A stretch of DNA of 64,000 nt from JACMLC01 sp963720235 (lineage in GTDB: Bacteria; Acidobacteriota; Blastocatellia; Pyrinomonadales; Pyrinomonadaceae). The position numbers and the translations under genes are program-made. The stretch spans positions 744,001 to 808,000 of the forward strand of contig OY970389.1 in NCBI GenBank assembly GCA_963720235.1, in the 5' to 3' direction. Shown one piece after another: positions 8,540 through 17,498 of this stretch. The notes beneath the pieces are model-generated. The model searched no databases, was not told where the DNA came from, and worked only from the letters and a program-made list of their open reading frames with translations. The stretch's first letter is position 1, and each line of letters begins with the position of its first letter.

Positions 8540-9913
8540 ATGGCTGTGCCGGATAAAATCATACGCGGCCCGCGAGTCGTTTTAGCAGAAGAGACTGGCC
8601 CGGCGGCGATTCATATCAAAGATGGCATCATTCAGGCCATCACTGCTTTCGATGAAATCCCGAACGGCTGTCAGGTCTTTGAAGTCGGGCAGGACTCTGT
8701 CCTGATGCAGGGACTCGTGGACACGCATGTGCACATCAACGAGCCGGGTCGCACGGATTGGGAAGGATTCGAGACGGCGACGCGCGCGGCTGCTGCGGGC
8801 GGCGTGACGACGATTGTGGACATGCCGCTCAACAACATTCCGGCGACGACGACGCTTGCGGCTTTTGAGAAAAAACTGGCAGCGACGAAAGGCAAGCTGT
8901 CTGTGGACACGGGCTTCTGGGGCGGCGTTGTGCCGGGCAATGTGCCTGAGCTTGGGCCAATGTTCGCGGCGGGAGTGGTCGGCTTCAAATGCTTTCTGAT
9001 TCATTCGGGCGTGGATGATTTTCCGAATGTAACTGAAAAAGATTTGCGCGTGGCGATGCTTGAGCTATCGAGATTGAACTCGCTTCTGATAGTTCATGCA
9101 GAGATGCCCGCGCCTGTGGAAGAGGCTTCTGCGGCGCAAGCTTCAAGCGGCGCGAGACCGCAAGAGTACAAAACTTTTCTTGAGACGCGGCCCAAAGAGG
9201 CTGAGGATGAAGCGGTCGCGCTCGTTCTGCGCCTCAGCCGCGAGACTAGAGCGCGTGTGCACATTGTTCATCATTCATCTTCGACGGCTCTTGAAATGCT
9301 GCGCGAGGCTAAAAGGGAAGGCTTGCCTGTCACGCTTGAGACATGCCCGCATTATCTCTCTTTCGTCGCGGAAGAGATTCCAGACGGCGCGACGCAGTTT
9401 AAGTGTTGCCCGCCCGTGCGCGAGCGCGAGAACTCTGAAAAATTGTGGAGCGCGCTCGATGAAGGATTGATAGAGATGGTCGTCTCTGACCATTCGCCTT
9501 GTCCGCCGGAGATGAAATGTCTCGACACCGGAAATTTTTTGGAAGCATGGGGCGGCATCTCTTCCTTGCAACTGCGTTTGCCTGTGATGTGGACTGAGGC
9601 GCAAAGGCGCGGCTATTCTATAAATCGATTAGCAGAGTGGCTGGCGCGTGCGCCCGCGCGCCTCGCGGGTTTGGAGAAGCGAAAGGGAAGACTTGCGGTT
9701 GGAAGCGATGCAGACCTTGTGGTCTGGAATCCTGATGCGTCGTTTCGTGTTGAGCCTCAGAAACTTTCGCACAGGCACAAGCTCACGCCTTATGCCGGAA
9801 GAAGTTTGAGCGGGGCGGTTAGTAAAACTTTCCTGCGCGGGCAGTTGATTTATGATGATGGAGAGTTTGTCACAGAACCTTTGGGCATGATGCTTAAAAG
9901 AGGAAGCTTCTGA
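8540..9913 (+). CDS. allB: Allantoinase
   Basis: 457 aa cyclic amidohydrolase that opens the hydantoin ring of allantoin to give allantoate. The binuclear metal site is visible: HVHINEPGRTDWEG near the N-terminus, the lysine to be carbamylated in VGFKCFLI, histidines in VHHSS, and the catalytic Asp in VSDHSPCPPEMK. I start at MAVPDK (8540). The frame stays open to 8393, but that stretch translates a family A repeat. The gene opens a five-gene operon with overlapping junctions: its TGA shares one base with the allantoicase ATG. Length and motifs fit AllB rather than dihydropyrimidinase or dihydroorotase. Confidence 0.93.
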   Translation: MAVPDKIIRGPRVVLAEETGPAAIHIKDGIIQAITAFDEIPNGCQVFEVGQDSVLMQGLVDTHVHINEPGRTDWEGFETATRAAAAGGVTTIVDMPLNNIPATTTLAAFEKKLAATKGKLSVDTGFWGGVVPGNVPELGPMFAAGVVGFKCFLIHSGVDDFPNVTEKDLRVAMLELSRLNSLLIVHAEMPAPVEEASAAQASSGARPQEYKTFLETRPKEAEDEAVALVLRLSRETRARVHIVHHSSSTALEMLREAKREGLPVTLETCPHYLSFVAEEIPDGATQFKCCPPVRERENSEKLWSALDEGLIEMVVSDHSPCPPEMKCLDTGNFLEAWGGISSLQLRLPVMWTEAQRRGYSINRLAEWLARAPARLAGLEKRKGRLAVGSDADLVVWNPDASFRVEPQKLSHRHKLTPYAGRSLSGAVSKTFLRGQLIYDDGEFVTEPLGMMLKRGSF

Positions 9914-10911
9914 TGGATTTCACGGAGTTAGTTGACCTTGCCTCTGAAAGACTCGGCGGCGCAGTGCTCTATGCCAACGACGAGTTCTTTGCGGAGAAAG
10001 AGAATCTTTTAAAACCGTCTGCGCCAATTTTTATCGAAGGCAAATACACGGACAGGGGCAAGTGGATGGACGGCTGGGAATCGCGCCGCAAACGTGTCCC
10101 CGGTTTCGATTGGTGCATCGTGCGTCTCGGCGTGCCGGGCATTATTCGCGGCGTGGATGTGGACACGAGTTTCTTTCGCGGCAACTTTCCAGAGCAATGC
10201 TCTCTGGAAGCCTGCGCCGTGAGCGGGAATGCGAGTGTCGAAGAGTTGATTGGCGAAGAGATTGAATGGACAGAGATTTTGCCGCAAGCAAAGCTGGAAG
10301 GCGATTCGCACAATCAGTTTGCTATCAATCACGAAGGTCGTTTCACGCACTTGCGCTTTAAGATTTTTCCTGACGGCGGCGTCGCGCGTTTGAGAATTTA
10401 CGGCGAAGTTGTCCCTGACTGGCAAAGGCTTGCGCGGCAGAGCGCGAGTGAGATTGACCTTGCGGCAGTCGAGCACGGAGGTTTGGTTCTCGCGTGCAGC
10501 GATATGTTCTTCGGTCATCGCCATAACCTGATTATGCCCGGACGCGCAGCGAACATGAGCGACGGCTGGGAGACAAAACGCAGGCGCGGCCCAGGCTTTG
10601 ATTGGAGCATTATCCAATTCGGTGCGCGGGGTATCATTCATCGCGTAGAGGTGGACACAGCGCACTTTAAAGGAAACTTTCCCGAAAGCTGTTCGCTCGA
10701 AGCGATTGATGCTCAGGGGCGGAGCGTGGAAGAAATCGGCGCGGCAGATTGGACAGAAATTCTCTCGCGCACAAAATTGCAGGCGCACACGCGGCATCTC
10801 TTTGAGGATGAAATCAAAGTCATTGGGCCAGTCTCGCATGTGCGCTTTAACATTTACCCTGACGGCGGCGTGAGTCGCCTGCGTGTCTTTGGGACAGTGC
10901 ATCAAGCGTGA
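9913..10911 (+). CDS. alc: Allantoicase
   Basis: 332 aa, made of two tandem jelly-roll repeats as expected for allantoicase. Repeat 1 carries WMDGWESRRKR...GFDW, and repeat 2 carries MSDGWETKRRR...GFDW. Each is followed by a VDxxxFxGNFPExCSLEA block. It hydrolyses allantoate to ureidoglycolate and urea. The start codon overlaps the allantoinase stop by 1 nt and the end overlaps the GTG of the next gene (GTGA). No urease or ureidoglycolate lyase gene is in the window, so the fate of the products is not shown here. Confidence 0.93.
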   Translation: MDFTELVDLASERLGGAVLYANDEFFAEKENLLKPSAPIFIEGKYTDRGKWMDGWESRRKRVPGFDWCIVRLGVPGIIRGVDVDTSFFRGNFPEQCSLEACAVSGNASVEELIGEEIEWTEILPQAKLEGDSHNQFAINHEGRFTHLRFKIFPDGGVARLRIYGEVVPDWQRLARQSASEIDLAAVEHGGLVLACSDMFFGHRHNLIMPGRAANMSDGWETKRRRGPGFDWSIIQFGARGIIHRVEVDTAHFKGNFPESCSLEAIDAQGRSVEEIGAADWTEILSRTKLQAHTRHLFEDEIKVIGPVSHVRFNIYPDGGVSRLRVFGTVHQA

Positions 10912-11417
10912 GCGTGGAAGTTGCAAAACTGAATGAGCTTGAGAGAGAGGATGCATACGCGGCATTGCTGCAATGCTGCGGCTCTCAGAAGTGGGCGCGC
11001 GGGATGGAGCGCGAGCGGCCTTTTGAGGATATGCATGAACTGCTCCTGACGGCTGACCACGTGTGGTGGTCGCTGGATGCTGCCGACTGGCTCGAAGCTT
11101 TTGCCGCGCATCCGAAGATTGGCGAGAAGAAGGAAGTTGCGTCGGCCACGACATCAAGCCGCTGGTCTGAAGAAGAACAGGCGGGCGCAAGCAGCGCAAC
11201 GGAAGCGACGCAGGCCGCGCTCTTAAAAGCCAATCATGATTACGAGAGAAGATTCGGCTATATCTATATCGTCTGCGCGACGGGCAAGAGCGCGGAAGAG
11301 ATGCTCAAGCTTCTCTATCAGCGTTTGCAGAACGAGCCGGACACGGAGCTTCGCCTCGCTGCCGAAGAGCAAAGACGCATCACACACCTGAGATTGAAAA
11401 AGTTTCTGGACCAATGA
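10908..11417 (+). CDS. uraD: 2-oxo-4-hydroxy-4-carboxy-5-ureidoimidazoline decarboxylase
   Basis: 169 aa, GTG start inside a 4-nt GTGA overlap. It has the family signature AAHPKIGE (about 65-72), the catalytic histidine in FEDMHELL and the substrate-binding RFGYIYIVCATGKSAEEML block. It converts OHCU, formed by UraH, into S-allantoin, so urate is directed to the correct enantiomer for allantoinase. The next gene is UraH, again with an ATGA overlap. Confidence 0.92.
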   Translation: MSVEVAKLNELEREDAYAALLQCCGSQKWARGMERERPFEDMHELLLTADHVWWSLDAADWLEAFAAHPKIGEKKEVASATTSSRWSEEEQAGASSATEATQAALLKANHDYERRFGYIYIVCATGKSAEEMLKLLYQRLQNEPDTELRLAAEEQRRITHLRLKKFLDQ

Positions 11418-11758
11418 GCGCAATCACAACACACATCCTTGATACTTCAAAAGGCAAGCCCGCGAGCGGAGTCTATGTGAGGCTGGAATATTTTTCGGAT
11501 AATAAAAAATGGACTGAGCTTGGGCATGGCGAGACGGATGCGGATGGCCGTCTCAAAAATCTTTTGCCGGATGAAAGAGAGATTGCGCCGGGCGCGTACA
11601 GGCTGACATTTGAAGTCGGAGCATATTTCGCTTCGCAGAGCTTGGAGAGTTTTTACGAGCAAGTGACCGTCAGCTTTGTCATACGCGACACATCAGAGCA
11701 TTATCATGTCCCGCTTTTACTAAACCCGTTCGGCTATTCCACCTATCGCGGAAGCTAA
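11414..11758 (+). CDS. uraH: 5-hydroxyisourate hydrolase (transthyretin-like)
   Basis: 114 aa, the normal length for the family. N-terminal THILDTSKGKPASGV and C-terminal YRGS are the two diagnostic motifs; the C-terminal Tyr-Arg-Gly-Ser builds the active site of the tetramer. It hydrolyses 5-hydroxyisourate to OHCU. Its ATG overlaps the uraD stop (ATGA), and the PuuD-like gene begins 3 bp after its stop. Confidence 0.95.
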   Translation: MSAITTHILDTSKGKPASGVYVRLEYFSDNKKWTELGHGETDADGRLKNLLPDEREIAPGAYRLTFEVGAYFASQSLESFYEQVTVSFVIRDTSEHYHVPLLLNPFGYSTYRGS

Positions 11759-11761
11759 AAC

Positions 11762-12604
11762 ATGAGAATCAACCCTTACGTCAGTGAATGGATAAACCTG
11801 TTCGCGCGCTGGATACACATCTTCGTCGGCATCCTCTGGATCGGGCAGACATATTTTTTTACATGGCTCGACGGGCGATTGGGAGAGGAAGAAGCGTCGC
11901 TCAAGTCCGGCGAGAAGGCGCAGCTCTGGATGGTGCATAGCGGCGGATTTTATGTCGTCGAAAAGCAGAAGGTGGCAGAGCTTGCGCGTAAGCTGCACTG
12001 GTTTCGCTGGGAAGCCGCGCTGACATGGCTGAGCGGCTTTGTCCTGCTCGTGCTGGTCTATTACATGGGCGGCGCGCTGGTTGACCCGGATGTGCTGGAC
12101 ATCAGCGTCGGCAAGGCGACAGCGTTAAGCTTGGGCTTCATCATTATCGGGTATCTGTTTTATGAGTTTATGTGGTGGGGCATACGTGACTTCATGCGAG
12201 AAGAGCGGTTTGGTAAATTAGAGATGGAATTTGCTGTCATTGCTTTTCTCGTCGTAGTTGTCTTTGCCTTTACGCTTACTCGATTGCTGAGCGGGCGTGC
12301 TGCTTATATTCAAATAGGCGCGATGTTCGGGACAATCATGGCAGCCAACGTGTGGATGAGAATTCTTCCGGCGCAGCGCAAGATGATTGCGGCCATGCGT
12401 GATGGCAAAGAAGCCGACGCGGCTCTCGCAACACGCGCCAAGCTGCGCTCCAAACACAACACCTTCATGGTCGTGCCTGTCGTCTTCACGATGATTAGCA
12501 ATCACTTTCCGACGGCGACCTACGGCAGCGAGTATAACTGGATAATTCTCTCAGCCCTCGTGCTGGCCGGATGGATCGCCGCGAAGTTCATTAGAAGAGC
12601 ATAA
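11762..12604 (+). CDS. PuuD-like membrane urate hydroxylase domain protein, no cytochrome c domain
   Basis: 280 aa polytopic membrane protein with hydrophobic segments at about 10-35, 80-105, 118-140, 155-175, 180-200, 235-250 and 258-275. The start (NPYVSEWINLFARWIHIFVGILWIG) and the interior (FTMISNHFP) are typical of the N-terminal module of PuuD, which oxidises urate to 5-hydroxyisourate in place of soluble urate oxidase. Known PuuD proteins carry a C-terminal cytochrome c. Here the protein ends right after the membrane module and has no CXXCH. A separate cytochrome would be needed as electron acceptor. Position as last gene of the operon with uraH, uraD, alc and allB supports a urate oxidase role. 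Confidence 0.82.
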   Translation: MRINPYVSEWINLFARWIHIFVGILWIGQTYFFTWLDGRLGEEEASLKSGEKAQLWMVHSGGFYVVEKQKVAELARKLHWFRWEAALTWLSGFVLLVLVYYMGGALVDPDVLDISVGKATALSLGFIIIGYLFYEFMWWGIRDFMREERFGKLEMEFAVIAFLVVVVFAFTLTRLLSGRAAYIQIGAMFGTIMAANVWMRILPAQRKMIAAMRDGKEADAALATRAKLRSKHNTFMVVPVVFTMISNHFPTATYGSEYNWIILSALVLAGWIAAKFIRRA

Positions 12605-12619
12605 AAAGCATACGAAAGA

Positions 12620-12760
12620 ATCTCGCGCAAAGGCGCAAAGGCGCAAAGAAAAGCATGCAAGATAAATTAAGCTTCAACACCTTTGCGAGCTTTCTTTGCG
12701 CCACCATCGCCTTTGCGGGAAACTGCTTTTCTTCTTTCTCTCTCTAACTGAACCGCTCCT
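12620..12760. repeat. Family A palindromic repeat with one outer arm
   Basis: Inner arms TCTCGCGCAAAGGCGC and CGCCTTTGCGGGAAA. A right outer arm AACTGAACCGCT (12746-12757) matches the transposon-like ends of the 57.3 kb copy. The left outer arm is not recognisable, so this copy looks decayed. It fills most of the 268-bp gap before the CAP-domain gene, and I see nothing else there. Confidence 0.8.
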
Positions 12761-12872
12761 GTGCTTTTAACTGCTTGACGAAAAATCGAGTTTGGGATAC
12801 AAAGCGGCTTGCCGGACGCCCGATTTGTGTTGATGAAACCCCTTTCCAACAGACAGGAGAATTGAAACCCCC

Positions 12873-13640
12873 ATGAGCCCCCGAAAGAGAAATTTTACAG
12901 TCGCCGCTATCTCCCTTCTCTCATTCCTTCTTGCAATCAGCTTTCAGCCCACTGCCGGAAGTCGCGCCGCAAGCGGCTCTGACATTGACACTGCTGACTA
13001 TATTTCCACGCTGGAAAAAGATTTGATACGCGAGATTAATCTGCTGCGCGCAGACCCTGTGAAGTATGCTGCGAATCTTGAGCAGATGAAAAAATATTAC
13101 AAAGGCAAAGACTATAAAGCGCCGGGCGCAACAATCTGGCTCACAACCAACGAAGGCACGAGCGCGGTTGACGAAGCCATCAGCTTCCTGCGCGCAGCAA
13201 AGCCTCTGCCGCCCTACACACTTTCCAAAGGCATGACTCTGGCCGCCAAAGATCATGTCAAGGACTTGAGCAAGACTGGCAACACGGGCCACAAGGGGAC
13301 GGACGGCAGCACAACCGAATCGCGCGTCAATCGCTACGGCAACTTTTCAAACGGCATCGGCGAAAACATAGTCTATCAGTCGGACAGCGCGCGCGAGATT
13401 GTCCTCGGCTGGCTGGTTGACGACGGCGTCTCCACGCGCGGTCACAGAAGAAATCTGCTCAGCACAAACTATCGCCACATCGGAGTCGCCATCGGCGAAC
13501 GCACCAACTACGGCTCGATGTGCGTGCTCACCTTCGCAGGAACTTACGCGGAATCAAACGGCGCACCGGCCAGTAATTCCAACACCGCCGTCCAACCAAA
13601 AGGCACAGCCCAGCCCAAGAGCGGCGCGCGGAAAATGTAA
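12873..13640 (+). CDS. Secreted CAP/SCP-domain protein
   Basis: 255 aa with a signal peptide (about 1-30) and one CAP domain (about 48-230). The conserved cavity residues are present: His in NTGHKG, Glu in GIGENI and the GHRRNLLSTNYRHIGVAIG block. Bacterial CAP proteins are secreted or periplasmic and of poorly defined function; some bind lipids or act on the cell wall. The C-terminal 35 residues are low complexity (Asn, Pro, Lys). GGAG lies before the ATG. Monocistronic. Confidence 0.85.
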   Translation: MSPRKRNFTVAAISLLSFLLAISFQPTAGSRAASGSDIDTADYISTLEKDLIREINLLRADPVKYAANLEQMKKYYKGKDYKAPGATIWLTTNEGTSAVDEAISFLRAAKPLPPYTLSKGMTLAAKDHVKDLSKTGNTGHKGTDGSTTESRVNRYGNFSNGIGENIVYQSDSAREIVLGWLVDDGVSTRGHRRNLLSTNYRHIGVAIGERTNYGSMCVLTFAGTYAESNGAPASNSNTAVQPKGTAQPKSGARKM

Positions 13641-13666
13641 GCCTATCTAAAGCGTGATCAAGATAA

Positions 13667-13814
13667 AAGCGGCTCCGCCGTCTGCTGTGCGGAAAGTCTC
13701 TGACTTTCCGCACAACTCTCATTCTTCCCGGCGAGGCTGAGCCTCGCCTCAAGTTAAGGAACGCGAGCCGAAAAGCCAAAGGCTTTCCGCACAGCTTAGG
13801 CGGCAGAGCCGCTT
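13667..13814. repeat. Family C nested-palindrome repeat
   Basis: Outer arms AAGCGGCTCCGCC and GGCGGCAGAGCCGCTT enclose TGTGCGGAAAGTC/GACTTTCCGCACA and GCGAGGCTGAGCCTCGC hairpins. A second copy is at 31.5-31.7 kb. It lies between two convergent genes and could also end transcription from both sides. Confidence 0.8.
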
Positions 13815-13821
13815 GTCTTTT

Positions 13822-15003
13822 TTATGCTTTTGCGGCGAGCAATGTTTCCAGATGATGCTCGCGGATGCCGTAGAAGTTTTTCAGTTCCGCTATCTGCCGC
13901 GCGATGGATAGATTTTCCGTTGCCTGTTCCTGCCTGATGCCGACAATCATCGTGTTCTTCTGCGTGTGCTCGGTTGAAATAAACTCGAAAACTTTGGTCG
14001 CGTAGCCTTGCTGCTCAAGCAGGAGTGCGCGCAAGCCGTCTGTCGCAATCTCCGCTTCGCGCTCAAGCAGGATGCCGTGCCGGAGGACGCCTTGCAGCAT
14101 TTCGGGCGCGACCATCTGCGGCCTGATTTGCTGATGGCAGCAAGGCGCGCAGATGATAATCGAAGCGCGTGCCGCGATGCCTTTGTAGATGGCTTCGTCA
14201 GTCGCAGTATTGCATGCGTGGAGCGCAATCAGTATGTCAACTTCGCGCAAGTCGTAATCACGTATCAAGCCGCGCTCGAAATGCAATTCATCAAAATCTG
14301 CTGCGCGTGCGATGTCGCTGCACAGGCCTACGAGTTCCTCGCGTGCGTCAACTCCGACGACGCGCGCACGCTTGTCGCGCACGTTGTTAAAATAATCGTA
14401 GGTCGCAAATGTCAGATAACCTTTGCCCGCGCCCATGTCCACAATCGAGAGTTCTTTTTCCTGTGCGAGTGCGGAGGTGTCAAACAGCTTGCCGATAATT
14501 TCGATAAATTTATTAATCTGTTTCCACTTGTCTCCCATGCGCTCTTTGATTTCGCCCTTGTCATCCGTCACGCCGAGAGCTTTGAGATAAAAATTGTCTC
14601 GCGGCTCAATCTGCCAACGCTTCTCGCGGTTATGTCTGGCAGAGGGCGGAGCCTTAAACGTAGGCTTGCTCGCGTGCAATCTGGATTTGGATTTCTTGCT
14701 GAACTCAATCTGCAAATCCTGCTGCAAGGTAAAGAGATGGCCGCTCATAAAGGTTTCGCCTAACAACTCGCGCACCATCTCCGCGCCTTCCGCGAAGGAA
14801 TAGTTCTTCACCATGTCTCGCGTGTTATAGCGATAGAGAAAGAAAAGCCGCGTGCCTTTCTTGACCTGAATCAGGCGCACCAGAATCTTTTGCAGGTTCT
14901 GATCCGCGCCCCTGTATTTTCCCAGAGATAGTTTGACGAAAGAGTTTTCTTCAAGACTCTTTGACAAAGCTTCAATGAATTGTTCTTTGTGATTGCTTGT
15001 CAT
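13822..15003 (-). CDS. SAM-dependent methyltransferase (Methyltransf_32-like)
   Basis: 393 aa. The C-terminal Rossmann methyltransferase fold has motif I as DMGAGKGYLTFATYDYF (about 185-201). It also shows LHACNTATDEAIYKG and the APCCHQQI block, the pattern of the Methyltransf_32 group. The N-terminal 130 residues form a separate domain with no clear assignment. The substrate is unknown; relatives act on RNA or small thiol compounds. I use the ATG at 15003. An upstream in-frame GTG (15030) lies inside a family B repeat and has no ribosome-binding site. Confidence 0.75.
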   Translation of the reverse strand: MTSNHKEQFIEALSKSLEENSFVKLSLGKYRGADQNLQKILVRLIQVKKGTRLFFLYRYNTRDMVKNYSFAEGAEMVRELLGETFMSGHLFTLQQDLQIEFSKKSKSRLHASKPTFKAPPSARHNREKRWQIEPRDNFYLKALGVTDDKGEIKERMGDKWKQINKFIEIIGKLFDTSALAQEKELSIVDMGAGKGYLTFATYDYFNNVRDKRARVVGVDAREELVGLCSDIARAADFDELHFERGLIRDYDLREVDILIALHACNTATDEAIYKGIAARASIIICAPCCHQQIRPQMVAPEMLQGVLRHGILLEREAEIATDGLRALLLEQQGYATKVFEFISTEHTQKNTMIVGIRQEQATENLSIARQIAELKNFYGIREHHLETLLAAKA

Positions 15004-15030
15004 CTTAGAATTCAGAACTGATTTAGCCAC

Positions 15031-15118
15031 AGAGGCACAGAGACACAGAGGAAATTAAAATAAACTTTATTTTTCCAATCGATGCTCTTCTCTGTGTCTC
15101 TGTGCCTCTGTGGCTGAT
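15031..15118. repeat. Family B palindromic repeat
   Basis: Perfect arms of about 25 nt, starting CCACAGAGGCACAGAGACAC and ending CTCTGTGCCTCTGTGGC, with a 35-nt A/T-rich centre. Other members are at 4.5, 17.4 and 25.2 kb. Confidence 0.9.
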
Positions 15119-15141
15119 TAAATCTTTCTGCAAGGTTATAA

Positions 15142-16494
15142 TTAACCCTGCCGACCTTTCAAGATTTTGACGAAAGAGCCTGTCCTCAGTTCCGCGAGAG
15201 TGAGGCTGGTCAAGCGTGTCGCTTCCTCTTCCGTCAACGCGCCGCAGTTGATGGCGCGCAGGAAGTAGTTCAATAAGCCTTGACCTGTCGCCGCATCATC
15301 AAACACGTCTCCAACTAAAGTTGCTTTAGCAGCCTTCTCAACAAAATTTCTGAGCCGCTCGCTGGCCGCATCCAGACTCTGCAAGAAGAACGAATAGACT
15401 GCCGCATAGCGCGTCGGCAGTTGCGCGGGATGCAAGTCCCATCCCTGATAGTAAGCGTTTTCGAGCGAGTGCTGTATGTGGTCGTAATGCAGCCGCCACG
15501 CGCGGTGCACTGTCTGCGTGTTCTCTGCGATTTGTTCAGGCGTAAGTTCCTGACCTTCGCCGGCGCGGTGTTGCGCGACGGGCATGATGTTTGTCGCGCC
15601 ATCCGAGAGCCAGATGCCTGTTCCGCCGAATGCGACCTGCATCATGTGACGCGCGAAATCGCAGGCCGGGTGCATCATGTGCTGGTGCGCGGCTGTGATG
15701 TTGCAACTCGCAGTGTAGTCGTATGTCCCGAAGTGCGCGGCGATGAGTCGGCCACGCGCGGCGTCGTGCATGAGCGGCAAGTTCGAGTTGCCGTGCTCGT
15801 TAATAATTGACTGTGTCGTCTCGACCATCAATTCAAATTTGAGCGTGCCAGTCTCAAGCTGTAGCTGCTCTTCAAAAATGTCGTACAAATCCGCGAGGGC
15901 CGAGACCTGTTCGGGCATCACGACTTTTGGCAGTGTGACGACGAAATTGTCAGGCAGACGGCCACCGGATTTTTCGAGCATGGTAGAGATAAAGATGTCT
16001 AATGTGCGCATGCTGCGCTCGCGCAACTCTTCCGTAAAAGGTTTGATGCGTATGCCTATGAAGGGCGAGAGCGTGCCTGCTTCCATGCCCGCCGCGACTT
16101 CGCTCGCAGCCGCAGCCGCATGCCCGTCCTCTTCCGCGTCCGGGCGATTGCCATAGCCGTCCTCAAAATCTATACGGAAATCTTCGACCGGCTCGCGCTG
16201 CAATTTCTCAACAACGCGCGTGTAAATAGTCTGGGCCAATTCATCTGTGCCGGGCAGGTTGATGGCCCTGGCAAAGCTCTTAAAGTCCGGCGCGTATTGC
16301 TCAAGCGCGCGGCGCGCGAGTAAGCCGAGCCTGTTTGCGGAGTCGGCTTTGAAGAGATGCGCGCCGCCATAGACAGTGTGAACAGGCTGGCGGCGTCCGG
16401 TTTCGCCGGGATACCTGTTGGCGAAAGCAACATTGGCCTGCTGCAATGTTTGTGTCACCGCGCGCGTGGATTCTTGAGACAGGGATGTTTTCAT
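15142..16494 (-). CDS. HpcH/HpaI-like aldolase or citrate-lyase family protein (DUF6986-like)
   Basis: 450 aa TIM-barrel protein related to CitE and malate synthase. Metal and substrate motifs include DFEDGYGNRPDAEEDGHA (about 118-135), IGIRIKPF (the arginine that binds the oxoacid) and FELMVETTQSIINEHG (about 227-242). In other bacteria such proteins often lie near allantoin degradation genes. A lyase or synthase using glyoxylate is a reasonable guess, because ureidoglycolate breakdown yields glyoxylate. Here it is 2.5 kb from the urate operon on the opposite strand, so the link is inference. The specific DUF label is from memory of the family. Confidence 0.65.
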   Translation of the reverse strand: MKTSLSQESTRAVTQTLQQANVAFANRYPGETGRRQPVHTVYGGAHLFKADSANRLGLLARRALEQYAPDFKSFARAINLPGTDELAQTIYTRVVEKLQREPVEDFRIDFEDGYGNRPDAEEDGHAAAAASEVAAGMEAGTLSPFIGIRIKPFTEELRERSMRTLDIFISTMLEKSGGRLPDNFVVTLPKVVMPEQVSALADLYDIFEEQLQLETGTLKFELMVETTQSIINEHGNSNLPLMHDAARGRLIAAHFGTYDYTASCNITAAHQHMMHPACDFARHMMQVAFGGTGIWLSDGATNIMPVAQHRAGEGQELTPEQIAENTQTVHRAWRLHYDHIQHSLENAYYQGWDLHPAQLPTRYAAVYSFFLQSLDAASERLRNFVEKAAKATLVGDVFDDAATGQGLLNYFLRAINCGALTEEEATRLTSLTLAELRTGSFVKILKGRQG

Positions 16495-16548
16495 GTGATT
16501 GCTCCGAAGATTTGTTTGGATTCAAAGTGAAGGATAATCCGGCTGGAG

Positions 16549-16659
16549 GTTTCGCGCAAAGGCGCAAAGGCGCAAAGAAAGCTCGCAAAGAAAAACAAAA
16601 GATTAAGTTGAAGCTCTCTTTGTTCTTCTGCGCGCCTTCTTTGCGCCTTTGCGGGAGAT
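16549..16659. repeat. Family A palindromic repeat (MITE-like)
   Basis: Inner arms TTCGCGCAAAGGCGCAAAGG and CTTTGCGCCTTTGCGGGA. The right arm ends 2 bp before the stop codon of the metallopeptidase gene. Confidence 0.9.
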
Positions 16660-16660
16660 T

Positions 16661-17488
16661 TTAGTTTTGTAAGAGACGACGCCAGACTTCCGCTTCGCCT
16701 TCGGCGCGAATCAGCGCGGTGACTTCGCGATAGGCTGCGGCATAAAGCTCGTGCATCTCTTCTGCGGAAGCTGGCTGGGCCAGTCGCTTCTCAAGCTCTT
16801 CGACGGAGAGTTGCTCTTTCGATTGCTTGTAGGCGAGCAGCGCGCCTTCACCTGCGACGTGCGCCGCGAGTCCTTCGGACAGCCAGCGCGGAGCATTTCC
16901 GCCGCTCAAATTTTCAATCACAGTATGCGCGTACTCGTGTCGCAAAGTCTGTTCAAGGACGCCGCGACTTCGCAGAATCTCAAGCGGTTGAAGTTCAATC
17001 AGGTTGTCATGCGTGACGGCTGCGGCCCACCAGGGCTGGCCTGTCGCGGCGACGAAATCTCCGGTCGTGTCGTGAATCACCACATCGAGCGGCGCGGAAT
17101 TTCTTTCAGGCAGGGATGCGGCAGCCGTGCGCCGTGCTACATCGCGTCGCACTTTTTCGAGTGTGCGCAGAACCGATTCGACCTCGCGCCGTTCGACACG
17201 CGCAGAGAATCGCGCGCGGAATTTTTCGCTCGACAGAGAGCGCGCAGAGGAAGCTGACAGGGAAGGAGTGAGGACGCGCGTGATTGGGGGCGTAGCGCGG
17301 GCAGGGCTTTGTTGAAGAGCTTGATTGTTTGCTGCGCGCAAGATGTCTCCCTCCGGCTTGACCTTGCTGTGCTGGCGTGTGACGAGCCACAGAGAAACTG
17401 AGATACAGAGCACGCAGGGGAAAATTAAGTGCCATGCGGAAAATTTATATCTGCTCCGACGCCGCTGTGTCTCTGCGTTTGATTTCAT
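16661..17488 (-). CDS. Membrane-anchored gluzincin metallopeptidase (peptidase MA-like)
   Basis: 275 aa with an N-terminal membrane anchor (about 19-38), a basic and coiled region (70-115) and a C-terminal zinc protease domain. The zinc site is LRHEYAHTVIE (HExxH) followed by the third ligand in WLSEGLAAHVAGE, a gluzincin arrangement. It would cleave peptides outside the cytoplasmic membrane. The N-terminus (NAETQRRR and the hydrophobic LCISVSLWLV) is the translation of a family B repeat, so the repeat appears to supply the membrane anchor. The gene starts 10 bp after the PBP/SpoIID fusion and is the last gene of the envelope cluster. Confidence 0.75.
   Translation of the reverse strand: MKSNAETQRRRSRYKFSAWHLIFPCVLCISVSLWLVTRQHSKVKPEGDILRAANNQALQQSPARATPPITRVLTPSLSASSARSLSSEKFRARFSARVERREVESVLRTLEKVRRDVARRTAAASLPERNSAPLDVVIHDTTGDFVAATGQPWWAAAVTHDNLIELQPLEILRSRGVLEQTLRHEYAHTVIENLSGGNAPRWLSEGLAAHVAGEGALLAYKQSKEQLSVEELEKRLAQPASAEEMHELYAAAYREVTALIRAEGEAEVWRRLLQN
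17388..17483. repeat. Family B repeat lying inside a coding region
   Basis: Degenerate copy: left arm GCCACAGAGAAACTGAGATAC, right arm GCTGTGTCTCTGCGTTTG. It covers the first 33 codons of the metallopeptidase gene in frame without stops. Confidence 0.6.
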
Positions 17489-17498
17489 CTTTCTCTCT

